From: Thiovibrio sp964588325
GTDB lineage: Bacteria > Desulfobacterota > Desulfobulbia > Desulfobulbales > Desulfurivibrionaceae
Direction of reading: 5' to 3'
Length of the DNA stretch: 64,000 bases
Assembly (NCBI GenBank): GCA_964588325.1
Contig: CAZPOR010000002.1
Location: 213,310 to 277,309 of the forward strand
The first letter of the stretch is position 1. Every line of letters begins with the position of its first letter. Below, piece by piece: positions 21,442 to 29,506 of this stretch. The translations under genes and the position numbers were made by a program. Under the pieces are notes generated by a model, which worked only from the letters and a program-made list of their open reading frames with translations, was not told the origin of the DNA and ran no database searches.

Positions 21442-21774
21442 ATGAGAGCAAAAACACATCTGAAAATTAATGATCAGGTTGAGGTGATCGCCGGAAAGGA
21501 CAAAGGTCGTGTCGGCAAGGTCATCATGGTCAACGCGCACGATGGTAAAGCCATCGTTGAAAAGATCAACATGATAAAGCGGCACACGAAGCCCAGTCAA
21601 ATGAACCAGCAGGGCGGGATCATTGAGAAGGAAGCGGCTCTCGATGCTTCCAATCTGATGGTGATCTGTCCTAAGTGTTCCAAGACTTCACGGGTAGGCA
21701 AAAAAATACTGGAAGATGGATCTAAGGTTCGCATTTGCAAGAAATGTAATGAATCTTTAGAGGCGAAAGCCTAA
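21442..21774 (+). CDS. rplX: 50S ribosomal protein L24
   Basis: L24 (110 aa) is an assembly initiator with an N-terminal KOW motif, VEVIAGKDKGRVGKVIMVN, followed by KINMIKRHTKPSQMNQQGGI. The C-terminal part has two CxxC-like pairs (CPKCSKTSR and CKKCN), the zinc-ribbon form seen in many L24 proteins. The ATG at 21442 follows GAGAGG. A 6-bp hairpin (21410-21415 with 21420-21425) sits in the leader. Confidence 0.97.
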   Translation: MRAKTHLKINDQVEVIAGKDKGRVGKVIMVNAHDGKAIVEKINMIKRHTKPSQMNQQGGIIEKEAALDASNLMVICPKCSKTSRVGKKILEDGSKVRICKKCNESLEAKA

Positions 21775-21803
21775 TAGGTCCTGATTTTTTTTTGGAGGCA
21801 AGA

Positions 21804-22343
21804 ATGGCTGGGGTAAAAGAGATATATCAGGGCGAGTGTGTCCCGCAGCTCATGAAAGAATTCGGCTATCAGAACATCATGCGGGTGCCGAAGATAACCA
21901 AGATCGTGTTGAACATGGGCTTGGGAGAGGCGGTACAGAACCCGAAGATCATCGACAGCGCGGTTCAGGAGCTGACTTTGATTGCTGGGCAAAAGGCCGT
22001 TGTTACCAAGGCCAAGAAGTCCATCGCCGGTTTCAAGCTGCGTGCCGGGGTGCCCATTGGTTGCAGGGTCACGCTTCGCGGCGACCGGATGTACGATTTT
22101 TTTGCCAAGCTGGTGCATATTGCCTTGCCCCGGGTCCGTGACTTCCGCGGATTATCCATGAAGGCCTTTGATGGGCGTGGTAATTATGCCATGGGCATCA
22201 AGGAGCACATTATTTTCCCTGAAATTGACTATGACAAAATAGACAAGATTAAGGGACTTAATATTGCGATTACTACGACCGCCGAGACAGATGACGAAGG
22301 CCGGTTTCTTTTGAAAGCAATGGGAATGCCCTTTAGGAAATAG
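21804..22343 (+). CDS. rplE: 50S ribosomal protein L5
   Basis: L5 (179 aa) binds 5S rRNA and contacts P-site tRNA. It shows NIMRVPKITKIVLNMGLGEA, then GCRVTLRGDRMYDFFAKLVH and the FDGRGNYAMGIKEHIIFPEI motif. The ATG at 21804 is preceded by TTTGGAGGCAAG. A TTG at 21792, inside that Shine-Dalgarno, is rejected as a start. Confidence 0.97.
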   Translation: MAGVKEIYQGECVPQLMKEFGYQNIMRVPKITKIVLNMGLGEAVQNPKIIDSAVQELTLIAGQKAVVTKAKKSIAGFKLRAGVPIGCRVTLRGDRMYDFFAKLVHIALPRVRDFRGLSMKAFDGRGNYAMGIKEHIIFPEIDYDKIDKIKGLNIAITTTAETDDEGRFLLKAMGMPFRK

Positions 22344-22364
22344 CACAGGGTAAGGAGGAAGAAG

Positions 22365-22550
22365 TTGGCTAAAAAGTCTTTGATAGCAAAGTGCAAGCGG
22401 ACGCCGAAGTTTCCAGTGAGGGCATATAACCGCTGCGGTTTATGCGGCCGGTCGAAAGCTGTTTATAGAAAATTCGGTGTCTGCCGTATTTGTTTTCGTA
22501 ATTTGGCTAATCGTGGTGAAATTACCGGTGTTACCAAGTCAAGTTGGTAA
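22365..22550 (+). CDS. rpsN: 30S ribosomal protein S14, zinc-binding type
   Basis: This is the short, zinc-binding (type Z) S14 of 61 aa, with CGLCGR and CRICFRN supplying four zinc cysteines. S14 completes assembly of the 30S head. The start is TTG at 22365, placed after AAGGAGGAAG, giving MAKKSLIAKCKRTPKF. The zinc-independent paralogue used under zinc starvation is not in this window. Confidence 0.97.
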   Translation: MAKKSLIAKCKRTPKFPVRAYNRCGLCGRSKAVYRKFGVCRICFRNLANRGEITGVTKSSW

Positions 22551-22620
22551 CAGTGTTGATTGTACTCGCCGTAGAGATGTTAACTGTTTGTTTTAAAAAT
22601 CATCATAGGGAGCAAGGACT

Positions 22621-23019
22621 ATGTCCATGACTGACCCCCTGGCTGATATGCTGACCAGGATAAGAAATGCCGGTATGGTCAAGTTTGAGACTGTGGAAAT
22701 GCCGCTTTCGAAAGTGAAAACCGGTGTCGCTGCGATCCTGAAAAAGGAAGGCTTTATCAATGACTATCAAGTCCTTGATACGGACACGCAAGGTGTTTTG
22801 CGTATTGAAATGAAATACGACCAGAACAATGAGCGGATTATCACCAACCTGAAGCGGGTCAGCAAGCCTGGCCGGCGTATCTATGTGAAGCACGACCAGA
22901 TCCCCAAGGTAATGAGTGGCCTTGGTATCGCGATTATCTCGACCTCCAAGGGGATATTCACGGATAAAGAGGCTCGGGCCATGAAGATTGGCGGCGAGCT
23001 ACTCTGTGAAGTTTGGTAA
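22621..23019 (+). CDS. rpsH: 30S ribosomal protein S8
   Basis: S8 (132 aa) is a central-domain assembly protein and, in E. coli, the translational repressor of the spc operon. It has MTDPLADMLTRIRNAG, GFINDYQVLDTDTQGVLRIE and the C-terminal GLGIAIISTSKGIFTDKEAR motif. ATG at 22621 and ATG at 22627 are both possible; GGGAGCAAGG upstream fits either. The longer version is given. Confidence 0.97.
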   Translation: MSMTDPLADMLTRIRNAGMVKFETVEMPLSKVKTGVAAILKKEGFINDYQVLDTDTQGVLRIEMKYDQNNERIITNLKRVSKPGRRIYVKHDQIPKVMSGLGIAIISTSKGIFTDKEARAMKIGGELLCEVW

Positions 23020-23073
23020 GTCGAATTTGTAATTGCTAACTATTGAGTATTACGTAACAAGTGGAGAATCGCC

Positions 23074-23616
23074 ATGTCTAGGATTGGCAATCAACCTATC
23101 CCTGTCCCGAAAGGGGTTAAGCTTGATATAAATGGAACATACGTTAAAGTCGCCGGGCCCAAGGGTACGCTGGAGCGGACTATCCGTCCCGAGATTGGTT
23201 TGCAGGCCGAAGGGGACAGCCTGATCGTTGTCCGTAAGGATAATAGCAAGCGGACCAGGGCTTTTTCTGGACTCACTCGCACCTTGGTCAATAACATGAT
23301 TGTTGGCGTGGACAAGGGGTTCCAGAAAAAATTAGCCATCGAAGGTGTTGGTTACCGGGCCGAGGTTAAAGGCTCTGTCTTAAACCTGAGCGTAGGCTAT
23401 TCAAATCCGGTTGAATTTGATCTTCCTAAAGGTGTTTCTGCTGAAGTTGATAAAGCAAACAATGTCACCTTGGATTGTATTGATAAAGAGTTGTTGGGTG
23501 AAACTGCCGCTAAAATCCGTGCTGTGCGTCCGCCTGAGCCTTATAAGGGCAAGGGAATTCGTTACGCAGATGAATATATAGCCCGGAAAGCTGGTAAGTC
23601 TGCTTCCAAAAAGTAA
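23074..23616 (+). CDS. rplF: 50S ribosomal protein L6
   Basis: L6 (180 aa) consists of two related domains near the sarcin-ricin loop. It starts MSRIGNQPIPVPKGVKLDI and has GVGYRAEVKGSVLNLSVGYS. The C-terminal motif RPPEPYKGKGIRYADEYIAR is the family signature. The ATG at 23074 follows GTGGAGA. Confidence 0.98.
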   Translation: MSRIGNQPIPVPKGVKLDINGTYVKVAGPKGTLERTIRPEIGLQAEGDSLIVVRKDNSKRTRAFSGLTRTLVNNMIVGVDKGFQKKLAIEGVGYRAEVKGSVLNLSVGYSNPVEFDLPKGVSAEVDKANNVTLDCIDKELLGETAAKIRAVRPPEPYKGKGIRYADEYIARKAGKSASKK

Positions 23617-23673
23617 AAACGACGCTTAGGCTTTTCGCGGGTTGCAAGAGATAAATATTTATAAGGCAAAACA

Positions 23674-24039
23674 ATGGGTAAGATAAATCCGAAAGAAAGT
23701 GCTCGTATTAAGCGGGTTAAGCGGATCAGGAAGAATATTGTCGGGACTCCTGAAAGACCTCGTTTGCGTGTTTTTAAAAGCGCAAAACATATCTATTGCC
23801 AGATTATCGACGATGTTGCAGGCAATACCCTGGCTGCCATGTCCACTGTTGATAAGGGGATGATTGCCGCCGATATCAAGGGAAAATCTGAAAAGGCGCG
23901 GCAGGTAGGGTTGAAGATAGCCGAACTTGCCAAAGGCAAAGGTATCGAAAAGGTGGTTTTTGACAGAGGCGGATACATCTACCATGGCCGGGTCAAGGCC
24001 CTGTCTGAAGGCGCCCGCGAAGGCGGTCTTGATTTCTAA
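23674..24039 (+). CDS. rplR: 50S ribosomal protein L18
   Basis: L18 (121 aa) joins 5S rRNA to the large subunit. It has RIKRVKRIRKNIVGTPERPR followed by LRVFKSAKHIYCQIIDD. The C-terminal VVFDRGGYIYHGRVKALSEG and AREGGLDF ending are diagnostic. The ATG is at 23674. Confidence 0.98.
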   Translation: MGKINPKESARIKRVKRIRKNIVGTPERPRLRVFKSAKHIYCQIIDDVAGNTLAAMSTVDKGMIAADIKGKSEKARQVGLKIAELAKGKGIEKVVFDRGGYIYHGRVKALSEGAREGGLDF

Positions 24040-24103
24040 ATTAATTGTACGAAGAAAAATTCTTATCCCTGTGAAAAATTCCAAAGCAATTTGGGGGTGA
24101 ACC

Positions 24104-24613
24104 TTGTCAGATTTTAATAAGAACACGAGCGGCGATGACCAGTTTATTGAAAAGATTGTTCATATCAATAGAACTGCGAAAGTAGTGAAAGGTGGACGTC
24201 GTTTCAGCTTCAGCGCCATCGTTGTCGTGGGTGATGGAAATGGAAAGGTCGGTTGCGGTCTCGGTAAAGCCAATCAGGTGCCCGAGGCGATTAGAAAAGG
24301 GGTTGAGCAGGCACGTAAGGATATGAAACGTGTTTCCATAACCGATCTGAGCATCCCGCATGAGGTTTTCGGAAAATTTGGCGCAGGGAATGTAATGTTG
24401 AAACCCGCAGTTGAGGGGACCGGGGTTATTGCCGGCGGTGCTGTTCGCGCCGTGCTGGAAGCGGCCGGGGTGCATAACATACTGACCAAGTGTATAGGCT
24501 CGCATAATCCCCACAATCTGGTTAAGGCCACCATGGACGGTTTGCGCCGCCTCCGTACTCCTCAGCAGATCGCGGCGAGTCGTGGAAAATCCGTCGAGGA
24601 AATCTCTGCCTGA
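24104..24613 (+). CDS. rpsE: 30S ribosomal protein S5
   Basis: S5 (169 aa) shapes the mRNA entry channel and affects fidelity. It has the double-stranded-RNA-binding-like domain with KVVKGGRRFSFSAIVVVGDG, then GNVMLKPAVEGTGVIAGGAV and the C-terminal lobe up to LRTPQQIAASRGKSVEEI. The start is TTG at 24104 after TTGGGGGTGA. There is no ATG upstream of the conserved core. Confidence 0.97.
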   Translation: MSDFNKNTSGDDQFIEKIVHINRTAKVVKGGRRFSFSAIVVVGDGNGKVGCGLGKANQVPEAIRKGVEQARKDMKRVSITDLSIPHEVFGKFGAGNVMLKPAVEGTGVIAGGAVRAVLEAAGVHNILTKCIGSHNPHNLVKATMDGLRRLRTPQQIAASRGKSVEEISA

Positions 24614-24719
24614 ACTGTTCCTTGCGCCCCGGGAATGTCATTGTCCTGGACGAATCGAGCCAGCGGTAATTGTGTGCTGAAAACAGCATGACTTTAATGA
24701 AGAGCGAATAGGTATCTAT

Positions 24720-24899
24720 ATGGCAAATCAGCTCAAAGTGACCCTGAAGAAAAGCAAGATCGGGAGCACTGAAAAAATACGTGCGACGTTGATCGGCCTG
24801 GGGCTGACCAAGATGAATAAAACTGTGATCCGGCAGGATACCCCTGAAATCCGGGGGATGATTAAAAAAGTCGAACATCTGGTTGAGGTGGAGGATTAA
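24720..24899 (+). CDS. rpmD: 50S ribosomal protein L30
   Basis: This short gene (59 aa) lies between rpsE and rplO, the standard place for rpmD. Reading from ATG 24720 gives MANQLKVTLKKSKIGSTEKI, followed by RATLIGLGLTKMNKTVIRQD, which is the L30 fold signature with the conserved GL.KMN turn, and it ends VEHLVEVED. rplO starts three bases after its stop. Confidence 0.95.
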   Translation: MANQLKVTLKKSKIGSTEKIRATLIGLGLTKMNKTVIRQDTPEIRGMIKKVEHLVEVED

Positions 24900-24902
24900 T
24901 TT

Positions 24903-25343
24903 ATGTTGACGTTAAGCAATTTGTCGCCGCAGCCAGGTTCGAGAAAGCCGAGAAAAAGAGTGGGCCGGGGGCTTGGATCCGGGCATGGCAAGACAGCAAC
25001 CCGTGGTCATAAGGGATATAAGGCTCGTTCCGGCGGCGGCATCAAGCTCGGATTCGAAGGCGGTCAGATGCCTCTCCAGCGCCGGTTGCCAAAGCGCGGT
25101 TTTAACAATATTTTCAAGAAAGTCTACGCCATCGTTAACGTGCAGGATCTTGAGCGGTTTGCTGCCGACACCCGGATTGATCGGGAGGCTCTGATCGCTG
25201 CTGGTCTTGTTTCTAAGAGTGATATTCTCGTGAAAATTCTCGGAAACGGCGAATTGAAACATGCTCTTACCCTTGCCGTCGATAAGGTAAGTGGCTCTGC
25301 GCGTCAGAAGATTGAAGCAGTTGGCGGAAGGATTGAGGAATAA
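24903..25343 (+). CDS. rplO: 50S ribosomal protein L15
   Basis: L15 (146 aa) is a late-assembly protein with a long basic N-terminal extension. It has RKRVGRGLGSGHGKTATRGH and the FEGGQMPLQRRLPKRGFNN segment, and a C-terminal globular domain. The ATG at 24903 follows GAGGATTA, inside the rpmD end, implying coupling. secY begins four bases after its stop. Confidence 0.98.
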   Translation: MLTLSNLSPQPGSRKPRKRVGRGLGSGHGKTATRGHKGYKARSGGGIKLGFEGGQMPLQRRLPKRGFNNIFKKVYAIVNVQDLERFAADTRIDREALIAAGLVSKSDILVKILGNGELKHALTLAVDKVSGSARQKIEAVGGRIEE

Positions 25344-25347
25344 CTAG

Positions 25348-26658
25348 ATGCGCGCTGGGGTTCAGAATGCTGCGAACATCCCGGAATTAAGGCGCCGGAT
25401 TTTATTCACGGTTATAATGCTTGCCGTGTACAGGGCTGGAGTGCAGATACCGACTCCAGGCATTAATGGCGAGGCGGTCAGCCAATTTTTTCAAAAAAGC
25501 GCTGGATCCCTGTTTGACATGTTCAACATGTTTTCCGGCGGGGCCTTGGAAAATTTTTCCATTTTCGCCCTCGGCATCATGCCTTACATCAGTGCTTCGA
25601 TCATCTTTCAATTGTTGACAGTGGTTGTTCCCCAGCTTGAAGCCCTTTCAAAAGAAGGCGAGGCCGGACGCCGTAAGATTACCCAGTATACCCGTTACGC
25701 CACGGTTGTTTTAAGCTTGATTCAAGGATTGTTTATCAGCATCGGACTGGAAAGCATGACCGCGCCTGGAACAGGCGAAATGGTGGTTATTGCTTCCGGC
25801 TGGCATTTCCGTTTGATGACGATGCTGACCTTGACTTCCGGCACCGCGTTTATCATGTGGCTTGGGGAGCAGATTACCGAACGGGGGATCGGCAACGGTA
25901 TTTCCATGATAATCTTTGCGGGGATTGTGGCGAGTATGCCTGCTGCGCTGGTCAACACCTTCAAGATGGCCAGTGCTGGCGAAATCGCCTATATCATGCT
26001 CCCTGTTTTGTTGGTCATGATTGCTGCGGTGATAGCCTTTGTCATCTTTTTTGAGACGGCGCAGCGGCGGATTCCAATCCAGTATGCGAAGCGGATGGTC
26101 GGCCGGCAGATGTACGGGGGGCAGCAATCACACCTTCCCCTGAAAATCAACATGTCCGGAGTTATTCCTCCGATTTTTGCTTCGTCAATCATGATGTTTC
26201 CCGCCACCATCGGACAGTTTATCCAGGTTGATTGGGTACAGAAAGTGAGTGCCGCCATGAGCTGGGGAAGCCTGCCGCACACCGTGCTTTTTGTCGGTTT
26301 TATCGTCTTTTTCTGCTTTTTTTATACCGCGGTTACGTTTAACCCGGTTGATATCGCGGAAAATTTAAAAAAACATGGCGGTTTTGTGCCCGGAATCAGG
26401 CCAGGAAAGAAAACTTCCGATTTTATCGATAAGATAGTTGTGCGGATGACGGTGATCGGTGCTGCCTATATCAGCGTTATTTGCGTGTTGCCGACCATAT
26501 TGATTAACAAGCTGCATGTGCCTTTTTATTTCGGAGGCACCGCTCTGCTGATTGTCGTTGGTGTGGCTATTGATACAATAGCGCAGATCGAGTCCCATAC
26601 GGTTATGCGTAATTACGATGGTTTTATGAAATCAGGTGGTTTTAAGGGTCGTTCATAG
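25348..26658 (+). CDS. secY: Protein translocase subunit SecY
   Basis: SecY (436 aa) is the channel of the Sec translocon in the inner membrane. Ten hydrophobic segments are recognisable, starting with LRRRILFTVIMLAVYRAGVQ. The plug/early-loop area contains MFSGGALENFSIFALGIMPY, and the cytosolic loop has AQRRIPIQYAKRMVGRQMYG. The final loop has VMRNYDGFMKSGGFKG. Its place between rplO and map is the usual spc context. adk, frequently found between secY and map, is absent. Confidence 0.98.
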   Translation: MRAGVQNAANIPELRRRILFTVIMLAVYRAGVQIPTPGINGEAVSQFFQKSAGSLFDMFNMFSGGALENFSIFALGIMPYISASIIFQLLTVVVPQLEALSKEGEAGRRKITQYTRYATVVLSLIQGLFISIGLESMTAPGTGEMVVIASGWHFRLMTMLTLTSGTAFIMWLGEQITERGIGNGISMIIFAGIVASMPAALVNTFKMASAGEIAYIMLPVLLVMIAAVIAFVIFFETAQRRIPIQYAKRMVGRQMYGGQQSHLPLKINMSGVIPPIFASSIMMFPATIGQFIQVDWVQKVSAAMSWGSLPHTVLFVGFIVFFCFFYTAVTFNPVDIAENLKKHGGFVPGIRPGKKTSDFIDKIVVRMTVIGAAYISVICVLPTILINKLHVPFYFGGTALLIVVGVAIDTIAQIESHTVMRNYDGFMKSGGFKGRS

Positions 26659-26675
26659 CGTTTTGTGATGGAAAC

Positions 26676-27434
26676 ATGGCAATTATACTGAAGTCGCCTC
26701 GAGAAATTGCGTTGTTGCGGGAGGCGAACCAGATTGTTGCACGGACCTTGGCCCTGCTTGCTGAGAAAATTGAGGTTGGTTGCACCACCTTGTATTTGGA
26801 TGCCTTGGCTGAGAAGTTTTGTCGTGATAACAGCGCTGAGCCGGCCTTTAAAGGGTATCGTGGCTTTCCTGGCAGTTTATGTGTTTCCATCAACGAACAG
26901 GTTGTGCATGGGATTCCATCCAAGAAGGTGATTGTCCGGGATGGCGACGTTGTCAGCATAGATTTTGGCGTGAAATATAAGGGATATTACGGGGATGCAG
27001 CAGTCAGCATTTCTGTGGGGCAGGTGGCGCCGGAGATTCGGTCCTTGCTTGAGGTTACGCGTGCCGCCCTGTATCAGGGTATTGCTCAGGCAATTCCTGG
27101 GAATCGCATAAATGATATATCGCAGGCCGTGCAGGAACATGTCGAAAAGCACGGTTTTTCAGTGGTCCGTCAGTTTGTCGGCCATGGCATTGGGAGCCAG
27201 CTCCATGAGGCGCCGGAAATTCCAAACTATGCTCGGGCCGAACGTACACCCAAGCTCATGCCCGGCATGGTGCTGGCCATAGAGCCGATGGTGAATCTCG
27301 GCACCCATGCTGTTGATGTGTTGCGTGACGGTTGGACCGTTGTGACAAGGGACGGAAAAGTCTCTGCGCATTTTGAGCATTCGATTGCTGTGACAGAAGG
27401 TGAGCCCCTTATTTTGAGCGAACTTTCTGGGTAG
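26676..27434 (+). CDS. map: Methionine aminopeptidase, type I
   Basis: Map (252 aa) removes the initiator methionine from nascent proteins. The five metal ligands are visible: Asp in SIDFGVKYKGYYGD (two), His in GHGIGSQLHE, Glu in VLAIEPMVN and Glu in FEHSIAVTE. There is no N-terminal zinc-finger extension. The ATG at 26676 lies 17 bases after secY. infA follows after 133 bases. Confidence 0.97.
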   Translation: MAIILKSPREIALLREANQIVARTLALLAEKIEVGCTTLYLDALAEKFCRDNSAEPAFKGYRGFPGSLCVSINEQVVHGIPSKKVIVRDGDVVSIDFGVKYKGYYGDAAVSISVGQVAPEIRSLLEVTRAALYQGIAQAIPGNRINDISQAVQEHVEKHGFSVVRQFVGHGIGSQLHEAPEIPNYARAERTPKLMPGMVLAIEPMVNLGTHAVDVLRDGWTVVTRDGKVSAHFEHSIAVTEGEPLILSELSG

Positions 27435-27567
27435 CTATTTTTGTCTTTATGAAAAAATATAAGGCAAAAAAAAATAAATAAGGTAATATCCTCTGCTTTC
27501 TGTCTGCCTGAATATTGCATGTGTGGATGTTGGCGGAAAGAAGTGTTTTGTAGGAAATAAGGGGTTT

Positions 27568-27792
27568 ATGTCCAAGGAAGAAGCTATTCAGGTTGAAGGG
27601 ACCATCGTAGAGCCGCTCCCCAATGCAATGTTCCGGGTCGAGCTCGATAATGGCCATCGGATTTTGGCCCATATTTCCGGAAAGATGAGGATGCATTTTA
27701 TTAAGATTCTCCCGGGAGATCGTGTCACTGTTGAGCTGTCTCCTTATGATCTCACACGGGGAAGAGTGACATTCAGGGCAAAGAAGAAGTAA
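27568..27792 (+). CDS. infA: Translation initiation factor IF-1
   Basis: IF-1 (74 aa) is an OB-fold protein that occupies the ribosomal A site during initiation. It has KEEAIQVEGTIVEPLPNAMF and the ILAHISGKMRMHFIKILPGD motif, ending with LTRGRVTFRAKKK. ATG 27568 gives the normal length; AAGGGG upstream is close. An earlier in-frame start at 27523 would add 15 unconserved residues. Confidence 0.95.
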   Translation: MSKEEAIQVEGTIVEPLPNAMFRVELDNGHRILAHISGKMRMHFIKILPGDRVTVELSPYDLTRGRVTFRAKKK

Positions 27793-27826
27793 TAGATGCT
27801 TTGCCGCATAACAAAAGGGTTGCGTA

Positions 27827-27940
27827 ATGAAAGTAAGATCTTCTGTGAAGAAAATTTGTAGTGACTGCCGGGTGTTCAAACGGAAAGGCGTCTTGCGTGT
27901 TTCATGCAAGATAAAAAAGCACAAACAGCGGCAGGGATAA
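27827..27940 (+). CDS. rpmJ: 50S ribosomal protein L36
   Basis: This 37-aa protein begins MKVRSSVKKICSDCRVF at ATG 27827 and ends KKHKQRQG. Cys11, Cys14, Cys27 and His32 form the zinc-ribbon set of the zinc-binding L36. It lies in its standard place between infA and rpsM, 34 bases after infA. With S14 type Z it shows that this cluster carries zinc-dependent forms. Confidence 0.95.
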   Translation: MKVRSSVKKICSDCRVFKRKGVLRVSCKIKKHKQRQG

Positions 27941-27977
27941 TTTTTTCATTTATTTTGACTAACAAGGGAGGCATGCC

Positions 27978-28346
27978 TTGGCACGTTTAGCTGGTGTTGA
28001 TTTACCAAGAAATAAGCACATGGTTATTGCTTTAACCTACATCCACGGAATCGGCAGAACGTCTGCCCGTAAAATCCTGGATATGGTCGGTTTGCCGCAT
28101 ACAACGAACAGCGATGATTTGTCGGAAAGTGATGTTACCAACATCAGAAAAATCATGGATGATCAGTTTGTTGTCGAGGGCGATCGTCGTCGGGAAGTGG
28201 CCATGGATGTCAAGCGGTTGACCGATGCGGGATGCTATCGCGGGATCCGTCACCGTAAGGGGCTTCCCTGTCGGGGACAACGCACCAAGACCAATGCCCG
28301 GACCAGAAAAGGGCCGCGGCGGTCGGCGATCAAAAGTAAAAAGTAG
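27978..28346 (+). CDS. rpsM: 30S ribosomal protein S13
   Basis: S13 (122 aa) contacts tRNA and forms bridges to the 50S. It starts MARLAGVDLPRNKHMVIALT with YIHGIGRTSA, has DVKRLTDAGCYRGIRHRKGL, and ends with the basic RTKTNARTRKGPRRSAIKSK tail. The start codon is TTG at 27978, with AGGGAGG upstream. Confidence 0.97.
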   Translation: MARLAGVDLPRNKHMVIALTYIHGIGRTSARKILDMVGLPHTTNSDDLSESDVTNIRKIMDDQFVVEGDRRREVAMDVKRLTDAGCYRGIRHRKGLPCRGQRTKTNARTRKGPRRSAIKSKK

Positions 28347-28385
28347 AGATTAAATAATCATTCTGGATTGTTTATAGGAGTTATA

Positions 28386-28778
28386 ATGGCTAGTCCGAAA
28401 GCGAGTCGTCCGAAACGCAAGGAAAAGAAAAACGTACCCGAGGGGATATGTTTTATCCACTCCACCTTTAACAACACCTTGGTTACTTTTGCGGACAGGC
28501 AGGGGAATGTGATTTCCTGGTCCAGCGCCGGTTGTCTGGGGTTTAAGGGGTCACGGAAGAGCACCCCCTTTGCTGCGCAGAACACCGTCGATGCCGCGGC
28601 GAAAAAAGCCCAGGAACATGGGATGCGCAAGGTTGAGGTAAGGGTCAATGGGCCTGGCCCTGGACGTGAATCCGCTATTCGGGCGTTGCAGACCAATGGA
28701 TTTGATGTCAGCGTTATCCGTGATGTGACCCCAGTGCCGCACAATGGCTGTAAGCCGCCCAAGAGAAGAAGGGTGTAG
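28386..28778 (+). CDS. rpsK: 30S ribosomal protein S11
   Basis: S11 (130 aa) forms part of the 30S platform near the mRNA exit. It has ICFIHSTFNNTLVTFADRQG, GNVISWSSAGCLGFKGSRKS and TPFAAQ, then RVNGPGPGRESAIRALQ and the C-terminal HNGCKPPKRRRV. ATG 28386 follows TAGGAG. An upstream in-frame TTG at 28368 would add six residues before the normal start and is not used. Confidence 0.97.
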   Translation: MASPKASRPKRKEKKNVPEGICFIHSTFNNTLVTFADRQGNVISWSSAGCLGFKGSRKSTPFAAQNTVDAAAKKAQEHGMRKVEVRVNGPGPGRESAIRALQTNGFDVSVIRDVTPVPHNGCKPPKRRRV

Positions 28779-28848
28779 CACAAGCAGGCGGGTTGCAGGG
28801 TGTTTGACAATTAAAGTATGATTGAGTGAGATTGAGTGGAGGTCCAAA

Positions 28849-29478
28849 TTGGCCAGATATAGAGGCGCGGAATGTCGGCAGTGCCGGCGGGAAAAACTTA
28901 AGTTGTTTTTGAAAGGCGACAGATGTTATTCGGACAAGTGTGCCTTTGAAAGGCGTTCTTTTGCCCCAGGCCAGCATGGGCAGGCCCGCATGCGCAAGGT
29001 TTCCGACTATGCCATTCAGTTGCGGGAAAAACAAAAGGTCCGTCGGATCTATGGCATGCTGGAAGGCCAGTTCCGCAAATATTTTGAGATTGCCGAGCGT
29101 ATCAAGGGCGTTACCGGTGAAAACCTGTTGATGCTCCTTGAAAGCAGGCTCGATAACGTAATTTACCGTCTTGGTTATGCAAACTCCCGTAATCAGGGGC
29201 GTCAACTGGTACGGCATAATCATATTGAGGTAAATGGCAGGAAGGTGAACATCCCTTCCTTCCGAGTTTCTGTGAATGACGTCATTACCTTGAAGGAAAA
29301 AAGCCGCAAGGTCGGCGCCATCAATGAGAGCCTTGAAGCCGTTGTGCGTAGGGGTGTGCCAAGCTGGTTGGAGCTTGATAAGGATAACTACAAGGGAACT
29401 GTGAAAGCATTGCCGGTTCGGCAGGAAATCACCATGCCGATCCAGGAGCAGTTGATTGTAGAGCTTTACTCCAAATAA
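28849..29478 (+). CDS. rpsD: 30S ribosomal protein S4
   Basis: S4 (209 aa) starts 30S assembly by binding 16S rRNA directly. The N-terminus has a zinc-type cysteine set (CRQC, then CYSDKC), and the S4 domain has LESRLDNVIYRLGYANSRNQ and GRQLVRHNHIEVNGRKVNIP. The start codon is TTG at 28849 after GGAGG, giving MARYRGAECRQC. The longer reading from 28822 lacks a Shine-Dalgarno. Confidence 0.97.
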   Translation: MARYRGAECRQCRREKLKLFLKGDRCYSDKCAFERRSFAPGQHGQARMRKVSDYAIQLREKQKVRRIYGMLEGQFRKYFEIAERIKGVTGENLLMLLESRLDNVIYRLGYANSRNQGRQLVRHNHIEVNGRKVNIPSFRVSVNDVITLKEKSRKVGAINESLEAVVRRGVPSWLELDKDNYKGTVKALPVRQEITMPIQEQLIVELYSK

Positions 29479-29506
29479 TTAGCCAACCGTGGAGCATTAG
29501 GAAACC

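Noticed and set aside
28803..28831. TTGACA in the rpsK-rpsD gap as a promoter
   Set aside because: The -35 is perfect, but the best -10 at 17 bases is TGAGAT; too weak to list as a feature.
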